Shown: positions 36,242 to 44,095 of the stretch, piece by piece
How the letters are laid out: each line of letters starts with the position of its first letter
How positions within the stretch are numbered: the first letter of the stretch is position 1
Origin: Lampropedia puyangensis
GTDB taxonomy: Bacteria; Pseudomonadota; Gammaproteobacteria; Burkholderiales; Burkholderiaceae_C
Assembly: GCF_004833285.1 (NCBI RefSeq)
Contig: NZ_STFG01000004.1
Span: forward strand, 1 to 64,000
Reading direction: 5' to 3'
Length of the DNA: 64,000 nt
Translations under genes and position numbers: made by a program
Notes under the pieces: generated by a model
The model's database searches: none
Told to the model about the DNA's origin: nothing
The model's input: the letters and a program-made list of their open reading frames with translations, nothing else

Positions 36242-36994
36242 ATGGATTGGGACTGGCAAGTTTTTTGCCAAGACAACATCACCGGAGAAGTAGCGAGTGG
36301 TTGTTTTGGCAAAGGTGGCGATGTCACCTACCTCGATTGGATGTTATCCGCATGGGGATGGACTGTCTCCGTGTCTGTTCTGGCATTAATTTTGGCTTTG
36401 GTCGTTGGTTCAATCATTGGCACGATCAGAACCTTGCCCAACAGCCCTTGGCTGGTTCGCTTAGGCAATGCGTGGGTGGAGTTGTTTCGCAACATCCCGT
36501 TGCTGGTACAAATTTTTCTTTGGTACCACGTTGTTCCATCGCTGTTCCCAGTCATGCGCGGCGTCTCAGGGTTCGTTCTAGTGGTCATTGCTCTAGGCTT
36601 TTTCACCTCCGCACGTATTGCTGAACAGGTTCGAGCCGGCATTCAGGCACTGCCAAAAGGCCAACGCTATGCAGGCATGGCATTGGGATTCACCACTCCG
36701 CAGTACTACCGTTATGTACTGCTGCCCATGGCGTACCGGATCATCATCCCTCCATTGACAAGCGAGTCGATGAACATTTTCAAGAACTCTTCTGTTGCGT
36801 TTGCAGTTTCCATCGCAGAATTGACAATGTTCGCCATGCAAGCACAGGAAGAAACGTCACGCGGCGTGGAAATTTACCTTGCGGTCTCGGGGCTTTATAT
36901 GATTTCAGCGCTGATGATCAACCGCATCATGGCCTTCATTGAAAAGCGTACACGCGTTCCAGGCTTCATTGCCAGCGCAGGGGGGGGGCACTGA
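36242..36994 (+). CDS. gltJ: glutamate/aspartate ABC transporter permease GltJ
   Basis: 250 residues with about five helices. HisMQ-type permease motifs: TVSVSVLALILALVVGSIIG, ELFRNIPLLVQIFLWYHVVP and the EAA loop EQVRAGIQALPKGQRYAGMALGF (first part). Ribosome binding site GGAG before ATG 36242. The 3' end contains nine consecutive G (36980-36988) just before the stop and the gltK start, so slippage there would alter the GltJ tail. Confidence 0.94.
   Translation: MDWDWQVFCQDNITGEVASGCFGKGGDVTYLDWMLSAWGWTVSVSVLALILALVVGSIIGTIRTLPNSPWLVRLGNAWVELFRNIPLLVQIFLWYHVVPSLFPVMRGVSGFVLVVIALGFFTSARIAEQVRAGIQALPKGQRYAGMALGFTTPQYYRYVLLPMAYRIIIPPLTSESMNIFKNSSVAFAVSIAELTMFAMQAQEETSRGVEIYLAVSGLYMISALMINRIMAFIEKRTRVPGFIASAGGGH
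36980..36988 (+). repeat. homopolymer tract of nine G at the gltJ/gltK junction
   Basis: Nine consecutive G occupy the last codons of gltJ, ending 7 bases before the gltK ATG. The tract may serve as a ribosome binding site for gltK and is a potential replication or transcription slippage site. Confidence 0.6.
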
Positions 36995-36995
36995 T

Positions 36996-37661
36996 ATGTC
37001 ACTAGACTGGACGTTCTTCAACTGGGGCATCATCCAAGACTATGTCCTCAAAGGGCTGTACTTCAGCATCTACCTCACCGTCATCGCGACGATCGGCGGC
37101 ATCATTTTTGGAACCTTGCTGGCCATGATGCGCCTGTCTGGCAATAAATGGCTGGAAATTCCTGCGACCATTTATGTCAATGGCATGCGTAGTGTTCCAC
37201 TGGTGATGGTGATCTTATGGTTCTTCCTGCTGGTTCCTTTAATCATTGGCAGATCTGTGGGTGCAGAGTTTTCAGCCATCATCACCTTCATTGCCTTTGA
37301 GGCCGCTTACTTCAGCGAAATTATGCGCGCCGGTATCCAATCCATCCCGCGTGGTCAAGTCTTCGCGGGCCAGGCTGTGGGGATGACATACGGGCAGAAT
37401 ATGCGCTTGGTGATCTTGCCTCAAGCCTTTCGCAACATGCTGCCCGTCTTACTGACGCAAACCATCATCCTGTTCCAAGATACCTCTTTGGTCTATGCCA
37501 TTGGCGCCTATGACATGCTCAAGGGCTTCGAGACTGCCGGTAAAAACTTCGGTCGCCCAATTGAAGCCTACATTGCCGCAGCTGTGATTTATTTTGTTAT
37601 TTGCTTTAGTCTGTCGTACCTTGTGAAACGACTGCACAAAAAGATTGCCATCATTCGTTAA
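36996..37661 (+). CDS. gltK: glutamate/aspartate ABC transporter permease GltK
   Basis: 221 residues with about five helices. Motifs: [45 protein letters not shown] and the EAA loop [23 protein letters not shown] (first part). The ATG at 36996 is one base after the gltJ stop, and the open frame extending further upstream lies inside gltJ and is rejected. Partner of GltJ in the heterodimeric channel. Confidence 0.94.
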   Translation: MSLDWTFFNWGIIQDYVLKGLYFSIYLTVIATIGGIIFGTLLAMMRLSGNKWLEIPATIYVNGMRSVPLVMVILWFFLLVPLIIGRSVGAEFSAIITFIAFEAAYFSEIMRAGIQSIPRGQVFAGQAVGMTYGQNMRLVILPQAFRNMLPVLLTQTIILFQDTSLVYAIGAYDMLKGFETAGKNFGRPIEAYIAAAVIYFVICFSLSYLVKRLHKKIAIIR

Positions 37662-37675
37662 AGGAGTGCTGCACC

Positions 37676-38413
37676 ATGATTGAATTGAAAAACGTCTCCA
37701 AATGGTATGGTGAAGTGCAAGTGCTCAATAACTGCACCACCACTATTCAAAAAGGGGAAGTCGTTGTTGTGGCGGGCCCATCTGGTTCAGGCAAGTCCAC
37801 TTTAATTAAAACCATCAATGCACTGGAGCCCTTCCAAAAAGGCGAGATTTGGGTTGATGGCGTAGCAGTACACGACAAAAACACCAACCTGCCCAAATTG
37901 CGTAGCCGCGTTGGCATGGTGTTTCAGCACTTTGAGCTGTTCCCTCACCTTTCGGTCACCGAAAACCTCACCATTGCGCAAGTGAAAGTGTTAGGCCGTA
38001 ACGCCACTGATGCCAAAGCGCACGGCTTGAAATATCTTGAACGCGTGGGACTGATGGCGCACAAAGACAAATTTCCCGGCCAGCTCTCAGGCGGTCAACA
38101 ACAACGCGTGGCGATTGCACGCGCCCTGTCCATGGACCCGATTGTGATGTTGTTTGACGAGCCGACCTCTGCGCTTGACCCAGAAATGGTGGGTGAAGTG
38201 CTGGATGTCATGGTCGGCTTGGCCAACGAAGGTATGACCATGATGTGTGTAACCCATGAAATGGGGTTCGCACGCAAGGTTGGCAGCCGCGTGATTTTCA
38301 TGGATGTGGGCGGAAAAATTCTGGAAGACTGCACAACACAAGAATTCTTCGGCAATCCCGATGCTCGCCAGCCCCGCACAAAAGATTTTCTGCATAAAAT
38401 TCTGCAGCATTAA
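37676..38413 (+). CDS. gltL: glutamate/aspartate ABC transporter ATPase GltL
   Basis: 245 residues. Walker [11 protein letters not shown] (near 35), Q-loop [13 protein letters not shown], signature [15 protein letters not shown], Walker [18 protein letters not shown] and H-loop [10 protein letters not shown]. Complete polar amino acid ABC ATPase with AAGGAG before the ATG. Last gene of the operon, followed by a strong terminator. Confidence 0.95.
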   Translation: MIELKNVSKWYGEVQVLNNCTTTIQKGEVVVVAGPSGSGKSTLIKTINALEPFQKGEIWVDGVAVHDKNTNLPKLRSRVGMVFQHFELFPHLSVTENLTIAQVKVLGRNATDAKAHGLKYLERVGLMAHKDKFPGQLSGGQQQRVAIARALSMDPIVMLFDEPTSALDPEMVGEVLDVMVGLANEGMTMMCVTHEMGFARKVGSRVIFMDVGGKILEDCTTQEFFGNPDARQPRTKDFLHKILQH

Positions 38414-38439
38414 TCTGTGTGCCGTGCAGCAACATACTA

Positions 38440-38468
38440 AAAAGGGCCTTCAAAAGAAGGCCCTTTTT
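38440..38468. terminator. bidirectional rho-independent terminator between gltL and a convergent small gene
   Basis: AAAAAGGGCCTTC and GAAGGCCCTTTTT form a 13-bp hairpin with loop AAAA. T runs are present on both strands, so it can terminate both gltL and the convergent gene at 38487-38792. Confidence 0.9.
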
Positions 38469-38486
38469 CTTAGCCCATAGCATTCA

Positions 38487-38792
38487 TCAGAAGCTAACCG
38501 ACATGGCTGGTATGTCAATTTTGACCACAGGCTTTCCAAAAGCAGCTAAGGTCGAAGCAGCAAATTGCTGCGCCCATGCTTCATCAGCCCACAAGGACGA
38601 ACTCGCAGTAGCCGCAATGGCCAGCACCTTATCAGCAATCAACACTTTCCCACTTGCGCGTAAGGGTTCACAGTCCAACGCAACAAATTGCTCATCCAGC
38701 CATTGTCTAGCCTCTAGTGGACTGGGGTTTGAATGCGCGAGCAACTGTAGCTCTTGATCAGCAGATAACTGCACGACGACGATATTTTGCAC
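38487..38792 (-). CDS. small protein of unknown function
   Basis: 101 residues, no signal peptide or membrane segment. The sequence starts MQNIVVVQLSADQELQLLAH and is moderately acidic. I recognise no family. Support for a real gene: normal codon use, an open frame of this size placed exactly against a bidirectional terminator, and an alternating hydrophobic beginning like a beta strand. No neighbours suggest a role; expression unproven. Confidence 0.55.
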   Translation of the reverse strand: MQNIVVVQLSADQELQLLAHSNPSPLEARQWLDEQFVALDCEPLRASGKVLIADKVLAIAATASSSLWADEAWAQQFAASTLAAFGKPVVKIDIPAMSVSF

Positions 38793-39051
38793 TGATGGAC
38801 TCCTTGCCCTGCAAGCATCAACTAGTCAGGGATATGAACGGACTGTTTATCACTACACATACCCTATGCATCAAATGCATAGGCAACTCGTATAAAGCTT
38901 ATCGCATCTGCACGGGTTTGTGCATGCCGACTTTCCCGATGCCAAGTCACCCCAGCGTCAACCCGAAAGCGATACAAAACCAGTGCCTATTTAGCAGAAT
39001 AGCGTAAGCGCACTCCGTCATACCTGAGCCAGTAAGGCCTCCACTTCAGTC

Positions 39052-40176
39052 TTATTTTTTAAGCCTGCGTGTTGTCACCGCCTGCGACAGGAGGGCCAGA
39101 ATATCCTCTGACTCATCCCATCCAACGCATGCATCGGTGATGCTCTTTCCATATTCCAACGCTTGCGGGTCATCAACTCCTGGCGAGAATTTTTGTGCTC
39201 CTGCCTTCAAATGGCTCTCTACCATCACACCAAAAATCTGGTGTGAACCTGCCGCCAATTGATCTGCAATGTCTTGTGCAACCGCTTTTTGTAGCTCGTG
39301 CTTTTTGCTGCTGTTAGCGTGCGAGCAGTCCACCATCAAGCTCGGGGGTAAATTGGCTTTTTCTAAATCGCTGCAAGCAGCCTGCACAAACTCCGCTTGG
39401 TAATTGGGTGTCTTACCCCCGCGCAAGATCACATGGCAATCCTCGTTGCCTTCAGTCACGATGATGGCCACCTGCCCTGTTTTATGCACCGATAAAAAGT
39501 GGTGCGAGCGCCCTGCGGACATGATGGCGTCCGTAGCAATACGGATATTGCCATCAGTGCCATTTTTAAAGCCAATGGGGGATGACAGGCCTGACGCCAG
39601 CTCTCGGTGCACCTGGCTCTCTGTGGTCCGCGCCCCAATCGCCCCCCATGCGATCAAGTCTCCAATGTACTGCGGAGAGATCACATCCAGAAACTCGCTA
39701 CCCGCAGGCACGCCAATGCGATTGATATCAATCAGCAGTTGGCGAGCAATGCGCAAGCCTTCATCAATGCGGTAGCTTTGGTCCATGTAAGGATCATTAA
39801 TCAAGCCCTTCCAACCTACCGTGGTACGCGGTTTTTCAAAGTACACACGCATCACTACTTCAAGCGTGTCTTTGTATTGTTCTCTTAGCACTTTAAGCTT
39901 GCGAGCATACTCGAGTGCCGCGGCCGGATCATGGATGCTGCATGGCCCAATGACCACCAGCAACCGGTCATCTTGACCATGCATGATGGAGCGAATGCGC
40001 TGGCGTGTCTCCAACACCAAGCGTTCCGTACGCGTGCCCTTGATCGGGAAAAAACGAATCAAATGTTCTGGCGGTGGCAACACGGCAATATCCTGAATGC
40101 GTTGGTTATCTGTCTGGCTGGTTTTTTCGACAGGGTCTTGCCAATAGGGCTGCTGATTCGTCTGGATCGCGTTCAT
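39052..40176 (-). CDS. aroG: 3-deoxy-7-phosphoheptulonate (DAHP) synthase, class I AroG type
   Basis: 374 residues. It condenses PEP and erythrose 4-phosphate, the first step of the shikimate pathway. Class I motifs: LLVVIGPCSIHDPAAALEYA (first part, near residue 75), MRVYFEKPRTTVGWKGLIND, PAGSEFLDVISPQYI, GFKNGTDGN, VILRGGKTPNY and MVDCSHANSSKKH. The ATG at 40176 with GAGG six bases upstream is preferred to an in-frame GTG at 40188. It is preceded by an aromatic-rich leader peptide and a terminator, so transcription is probably controlled by attenuation (see separate entries). Which aromatic amino acid inhibits the enzyme cannot be read by eye. Confidence 0.95.
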   Translation of the reverse strand: MNAIQTNQQPYWQDPVEKTSQTDNQRIQDIAVLPPPEHLIRFFPIKGTRTERLVLETRQRIRSIMHGQDDRLLVVIGPCSIHDPAAALEYARKLKVLREQYKDTLEVVMRVYFEKPRTTVGWKGLINDPYMDQSYRIDEGLRIARQLLIDINRIGVPAGSEFLDVISPQYIGDLIAWGAIGARTTESQVHRELASGLSSPIGFKNGTDGNIRIATDAIMSAGRSHHFLSVHKTGQVAIIVTEGNEDCHVILRGGKTPNYQAEFVQAACSDLEKANLPPSLMVDCSHANSSKKHELQKAVAQDIADQLAAGSHQIFGVMVESHLKAGAQKFSPGVDDPQALEYGKSITDACVGWDESEDILALLSQAVTTRRLKK

Positions 40177-40204
40177 CTGGGTCCTCACGTTTAAAAAAAC
40201 AAAA

Positions 40205-40245
40205 AAGACAAAAAAACCGCCGAGCTTTTGAGGCTTCGGCGGTTT
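40205..40245 (-). terminator. attenuator terminator in the aroG leader
   Basis: On the minus strand AAACCGCCGA pairs with TCGGCGGTTT in a 10-bp hairpin followed by seven T, then more T after GTC. It lies between the leader peptide and aroG and would abort transcription before aroG. CCGCC of its first arm can alternatively pair with GGCGG inside the end of the leader-peptide coding sequence, which would be the antiterminator. Confidence 0.85.
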
Positions 40246-40284
40246 GGTATCGGTTGATGCTTTGCGCTTGCAGGCTATCCCCTC

Positions 40285-40344
40285 TCATCCGCCATGGACA
40301 GAGAAGTAAAACCAAAAAAAGTATGCGCGGACAAAACTAAGCAT
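40285..40344 (-). CDS. aroG leader peptide (transcription attenuation)
   Basis: A 19-residue open frame, MLSFVRAYFFWFYFSVHGG, starts at ATG 40344 and ends at TGA 40285. It has seven aromatic codons in a row (Tyr-Phe-Phe-Trp-Phe-Tyr-Phe), the hallmark of attenuator leader peptides such as PheL. The GGCGG of its last codons can pair with CCGCC of the downstream terminator arm. Ribosome stalling on the aromatic codons would leave GGCGG free and form the antiterminator; normal translation would cover it and allow termination. The leader's ribosome binding site is weak. Confidence 0.82.
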   Translation of the reverse strand: MLSFVRAYFFWFYFSVHGG

Positions 40345-40390
40345 GTTTTCAATGTAACACAGTTTTTCTTGCGATTGAAAAATCGCTGAA

Positions 40391-40419
40391 ATGTTATGAA
40401 GCCAGAATTCCTTGTGCAA
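40391..40419 (-). promoter_or_regulatory. candidate sigma-70 promoter of the aroG leader transcript
   Basis: Minus strand -35 TTGCAC (40419-40414), 17-base spacer, -10 TAACAT (40396-40391). Transcription would start near 40384, giving about 40 bases before the leader ATG. Sequence-based only. Confidence 0.5.
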
Positions 40420-40428
40420 CCACAGCAC

Positions 40429-41100
40429 TCATTTGCGTTTAGGCGCCGTGACACTCTTGGCAATGACATCCACGAAAAACCGACGGTCAAGCCACAACCA
40501 GATCAGTATCGGTAACAGCGTCGGAACAACCAGTGTGCCAAACTGAAATCCATACACAATTCCCTCAACCTGCCATGCATTCAAACGCAGCTGCGCCAAA
40601 TCAATATTGGTAGACACTACAATTTGAAGCAGAATGAAGAAAGCCAGTGTAAAAGCTTGAAATGGCAACAGCAGCAGGTAGCCTGCTATGGCTTTGCCCA
40701 ACATTTTTTTCTGTCTTGCAGCCAGCAACAGCGCCAAGAAAATTGGCAGGCCATACGCGTAACGAGACGGATCACCATCGAGCACCATTTCCGCTCTATG
40801 CCCCCCTGAGCCAGGAACGGGCACATCAACACGGGTATCCACTTCCAAATGGCCAGCAGGGACATCCTCCGTAGCGTCGGCCGAACCAATCATCTTGGTT
40901 TCACGAATCCAAGTTGGCGCCCCCACTTCTAAGGCTGCTCCAGCTATGACACCTGCAGGATAAGACGTCCACTGGTTAACAAACATCCAAATCGTCACAA
41001 GGATCGCCATCCAGGCAAACGCCGACACAGCAAAGACGGGGACACTCACTTCTCTGGATCGAGGCACTTTCGTTACTGGCTTAACAGAGACTTCAGACAT
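40429..41100 (-). CDS. exosortase H-associated membrane protein
   Basis: 223 residues with about four to five membrane segments: one near residues 20-45 (VFAVSAFAWMAILVTIWMFV), then a periplasmic section, then several helices (YGLPIFLALLLAA, AGYLLLLPFQAFTLAFFILLQIVV). Its position directly after the exosortase gene with an 8-base overlap (ATGTCTGA) fits the exosortase H-associated protein family known beside XrtH. Role presumed in the processing or anchoring of PEP-CTERM-like proteins. The start at 41100 is inside the end of the exosortase gene; a longer upstream open frame is rejected. Confidence 0.72.
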   Translation of the reverse strand: MSEVSVKPVTKVPRSREVSVPVFAVSAFAWMAILVTIWMFVNQWTSYPAGVIAGAALEVGAPTWIRETKMIGSADATEDVPAGHLEVDTRVDVPVPGSGGHRAEMVLDGDPSRYAYGLPIFLALLLAARQKKMLGKAIAGYLLLLPFQAFTLAFFILLQIVVSTNIDLAQLRLNAWQVEGIVYGFQFGTLVVPTLLPILIWLWLDRRFFVDVIAKSVTAPKRK

Positions 41101-41656
41101 GCGCCAACTCTCCAGCAGGTTCGTTGGAAGATTGCCCCACGCCGCCTTCTGGAGGATCCTCAGATCCATGGTCGTCCGCTCCTCGAATACTGCGCACCCA
41201 GAGCAACCACACGATCAGTACATCAATCATGATCAAGGCTTGCCAGAGATATTCGTGGGCGAATTTAAAAGCAGTGTCATTCCACTGACCAAGATAAAAC
41301 AGGCTAATGACCCGAACGACATTGACAGCCTGAATGGCAAAAAAGCCAATCACAATTCCAGCGCCCTTTGCACGCCAACTCGATGGATAGGCCATGATTG
41401 CTGAGAACAACACAATACATGCCTCAACACCATTGCAACCGGGTTCAATCGATACGCCAAAACCATTGGAAGGATTCCATAAAACCTTGCCGGCAGCCAT
41501 AGCGGTCGCATCAAAGGTTGTGACCAAATAGGCACAGATTTTGGCCAACAATGCCGTCCACGGCAGCACCACCGTCTCTTGAACGACGTTCAGCATATTG
41601 AGACCGAAAAGTCCCAATTGCAAAGCAAGAAAAACGAGAAAGAAACGCAACATGAC
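41093..41656 (-). CDS. xrtH: exosortase H (IPTLxxWG-CTERM-type sorting enzyme)
   Basis: 187 residues, polytopic membrane protein. Exosortase catalytic residues are visible: Cys in IEPGCNGVEACI (Cys73), Arg in NVVRVISLFY (Arg114) and His in FAHEYLWQAL (His133). The GCNGVEA form and short length match exosortase H, which cleaves proteins with an IPTLxxWG-CTERM tail. No protein with that tail was seen in this window, so substrates must be encoded elsewhere. It lies 185 bases downstream of a Roadblock gene on the same strand. Confidence 0.85.
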   Translation of the reverse strand, partial: VMLRFFLVFLALQLGLFGLNMLNVVQETVVLPWTALLAKICAYLVTTFDATAMAAGKVLWNPSNGFGVSIEPGCNGVEACIVLFSAIMAYPSSWRAKGAGIVIGFFAIQAVNVVRVISLFYLGQWNDTAFKFAHEYLWQALIMIDVLIVWLLWVRSIRGADDHGSEDPPEGGVGQSSNEPAGELAHV

Positions 41657-41841
41657 GAGACCTGAGAATTGAAATGCCAAAAATACATACCTCGAGGAAG
41701 AGGCATGGTCCTGCGCACAAGGATTTAAGCGAATGCTAACTCAAGTGTATGAAAAAGTATCGTCATCAGTAATTTGAAGTTCATGTCGAAATAGACACTC
41801 CCTACCCAATATTGACAATAGATACTTGTATCGTGGTCAAG

Positions 41842-42231
41842 TCACAACATCAGCCCAGCTAGCTGCTGCGACGATTTTTTGGCATCCAGCAATACACGCC
41901 CCAAATTAGCGCCACTTTCTGCAGACAATGTCAATGCACGCCCTGCTCCAGCCTCTGTCAGCAGCATGATTCCCGAGCTGCCCCCGAGAATGACTTGCCG
42001 TAGCTCCCCCACCTCGACCTCTTTGGCAGCACGTCTTGAAAGCGCCAATAATGAAGCGCACATGGCCCCGATGCGATCAGCATTGACATGGGCATCCGTG
42101 GCGGAAGCCAAAACAAAGCCATCAAAGGAAACCCATGCCGCTAATTCAATTTGTGTAGAGCTTGCACGCAACTCACGCAAAATGCTTCGGGCTTTCGATT
42201 GTTCTGCAGGAGGCAGCATGGTGTCAGTCAC
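41842..42231 (-). CDS. Roadblock/LC7-like domain protein (second copy in the cassette)
   Basis: 129 residues. Roadblock/LC7-like pattern: an alpha-beta unit with ELAAWVSFDGFVLASATD (first strand pair), a helix rich in Ala/Ser/Leu (ADRIGAMCASLLALSRRAAKEV), and GELRQVILGGSSGIMLLTEAGAG then ANLGRVLLDAK. Bacterial Roadblock proteins such as MglB bind small GTPases and act as their GAPs, or bind nucleotide-related ligands. Last of five minus-strand genes with a Ras-like GTPase. Confidence 0.85.
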   Translation of the reverse strand: MTDTMLPPAEQSKARSILRELRASSTQIELAAWVSFDGFVLASATDAHVNADRIGAMCASLLALSRRAAKEVEVGELRQVILGGSSGIMLLTEAGAGRALTLSAESGANLGRVLLDAKKSSQQLAGLML

Positions 42232-42278
42232 GCGAATTCGATCGTTTTAAGGGCCGATGTAACGACCAAATGAATGAT

Positions 42279-42680
42279 TTAGAGAGCACTCTCAATCGCT
42301 GGCATGGCCATACGCGATTTGGTCAATACCATGCCCAAATTCGCCCCTTTGCGGCATACAAACGTAGCCACCTGAGCTTGGTTCTTTCCTCGCAAGAAAA
42401 TGTGCAGCAAATTGTCACTGTTCACGATAATTTCCTGAAAGTAATGGCGACCATCTTCCTGAACACCGCGCACGCGGCGGAAAATCTTTTCAATGGCTTG
42501 CACATTTGGACCTTGGAACAAGTCGGCAGTCGCAGCTGAAAGCAAATCGATGACCTCTTGCGCATGCGAATCTACTGTCTTGATAGCCAGCAGCATTCCT
42601 GATTCAAGATCTACGTAACCAGCGGCAACGCAATCAGGAATAGTGGCAACGGCTTTCTCTAAGCTGGAATCGAGTGACAT
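42279..42680 (-). CDS. Roadblock/LC7-like protein (first copy in the cassette)
   Basis: 133 residues. Similar alpha-beta plan with CVAAGYVDLESGMLLAIKTVD, a helix (AQEVIDLLSAATADLFQGP), EIIVNSDNLLHIFLRGK strands and ANLGMVLTKSR at the end, matching the equivalent NLGRVLL region of its neighbour. Only moderate resemblance to classic Roadblock proteins, so it may be a divergent pair member. It lies 47 bases upstream of the second Roadblock gene. Confidence 0.7.
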   Translation of the reverse strand: MSLDSSLEKAVATIPDCVAAGYVDLESGMLLAIKTVDSHAQEVIDLLSAATADLFQGPNVQAIEKIFRRVRGVQEDGRHYFQEIIVNSDNLLHIFLRGKNQAQVATFVCRKGANLGMVLTKSRMAMPAIESAL

Positions 42681-42765
42681 CGTGGAACCTTTCTAATCTA
42701 AGCACAATTTGTTACTAACGCAATTTAATCACACATAGATTCTATTGAATTTTCAATCCCTGTGC

Positions 42766-44091
42766 TCATTCCGTAAATGTCACATTATTCACAATAAATT
42801 GTTGGAATTCACCAAGAAACAGCAATTGTCTTTCTGATTGAATCCAGCCTGAATCAATCCGGCGCATTGCAGCAATGGCTTGCGCAGCAGTCCAAGCCCC
42901 TTTGCTGCGCCACATCAAATACAGCGCCAACACTGTCCCTGTCCGGCCTTGCCCAGCTTTGCAATGCACAGCCAAGTGCGCCTGCTGTGCCAATTGCACA
43001 TCCAGCAATTCACAAAGCCCAAGCGCCTGCTCGACAGAGGGAGCCTCCATATCAGGAATAGGCACAAAAAGTCCTTTGATGCCATATTGCGCCAACAGTG
43101 CACCATCAAAAGGGACCTCCGTCAGGTTTAAAAGAGTATCGATTCCGACTCCTTGCAAACCTTGTAGGTCTTGGTGCGCATCGTTGAGCAGCCCTGGAAT
43201 TGATACGCCCGCCAATCGATCTGCCACCACCCATCTGAAACGAGAGGGCAGCAATGGATGCAATACCCCTGCACGAGGAATGCGCCCTGCAGTCAACTCT
43301 GCCAACGCGGATGCAAACAAATCACTAGTGCACGCGCTCTCGCGAGGGACAACCTGACTGCGCTCTTCGGCTAACGTGCCAAATTGCAAGAAATGGCGAA
43401 CAACATCGGAACTTGGAGTATCAAAAAAAAGCGTCGCAGGATGGGACGCCAAGACACGTCCATTGCCAATCAAGACCACCTGTTCGGCCAATGCGCGCGC
43501 ATGACCCAAATGGTGGGTAATGAATACTACGCTGCGTATTTGCGAAAGCATCTTGATCAATGCTTGCATACGCACCACCTCCGCCTGATCCAAATCTGCG
43601 GTAGGCTCATCGAGCAGCACCATGGCTTGCCCCAGGTAAGCCGCCCGCAAAACATTGAAGAGCGCCCACTCTCCGTCTGAAACAGCAGAAGCCTCCCGCA
43701 GCAGTAACGGCAACAGATCAGCCATATGCAGCGCATTAAACAGCTCTCGTAGTGACTGCATGACCTGACCTGCCGAGTTCAATTGCTCTTGGCAAAAGAA
43801 CTGCAGCACAGTCCCATCCGGACGCATTTGCTTCTGCTGCGCTATTGCTACCGAAATCGGCGCAGTGACATCCCAAGAAGTTAGCCGCGCCAACCAGTCG
43901 CCATCACTTAACTGCGTCTGCGATGTGCGGCTGAAGGAATCGACACATTGCAACAAGGTTGACTTGCCCGTCCCACACGGCCCCACAAGCGCAGTACAGC
44001 CATACAAAGGCAAGGACATACTCACATCAAACAAAACTTGTTTAGGGCCATACCATGCATTGAGCCCATGCAACGTCAATAACGCACCCAC
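42766..44091 (-). CDS. ABC-type ATPase fused to dual-specificity/tyrosine phosphatase domain
   Basis: 441 residues. Residues 1-235 form an ABC ATPase: Walker A GPCGTGKST (37-45), Walker B AMVLLDEPTADLD (156-168), H-loop FITHHLGHA. The signature is degenerate (AVSDGEWALF where LSGGQ is expected), although a D-loop is kept. There is no membrane segment and no permease gene nearby. Residues about 280-430 are a phosphatase of the cysteine-dependent type: general-acid Asp in PIPDMEAPS (Asp347) and P-loop VHCKAGQGRTGT (HCxxGxxRT, Cys377). The start of the next gene's partner, the GTPase, ends 4 bases before. Together with the GTPase and Roadblock genes it probably belongs to a signalling rather than a transport system. 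Confidence 0.85.
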   Translation of the reverse strand: MGALLTLHGLNAWYGPKQVLFDVSMSLPLYGCTALVGPCGTGKSTLLQCVDSFSRTSQTQLSDGDWLARLTSWDVTAPISVAIAQQKQMRPDGTVLQFFCQEQLNSAGQVMQSLRELFNALHMADLLPLLLREASAVSDGEWALFNVLRAAYLGQAMVLLDEPTADLDQAEVVRMQALIKMLSQIRSVVFITHHLGHARALAEQVVLIGNGRVLASHPATLFFDTPSSDVVRHFLQFGTLAEERSQVVPRESACTSDLFASALAELTAGRIPRAGVLHPLLPSRFRWVVADRLAGVSIPGLLNDAHQDLQGLQGVGIDTLLNLTEVPFDGALLAQYGIKGLFVPIPDMEAPSVEQALGLCELLDVQLAQQAHLAVHCKAGQGRTGTVLALYLMWRSKGAWTAAQAIAAMRRIDSGWIQSERQLLFLGEFQQFIVNNVTFTE

Positions 44092-44095
44092 ACCA

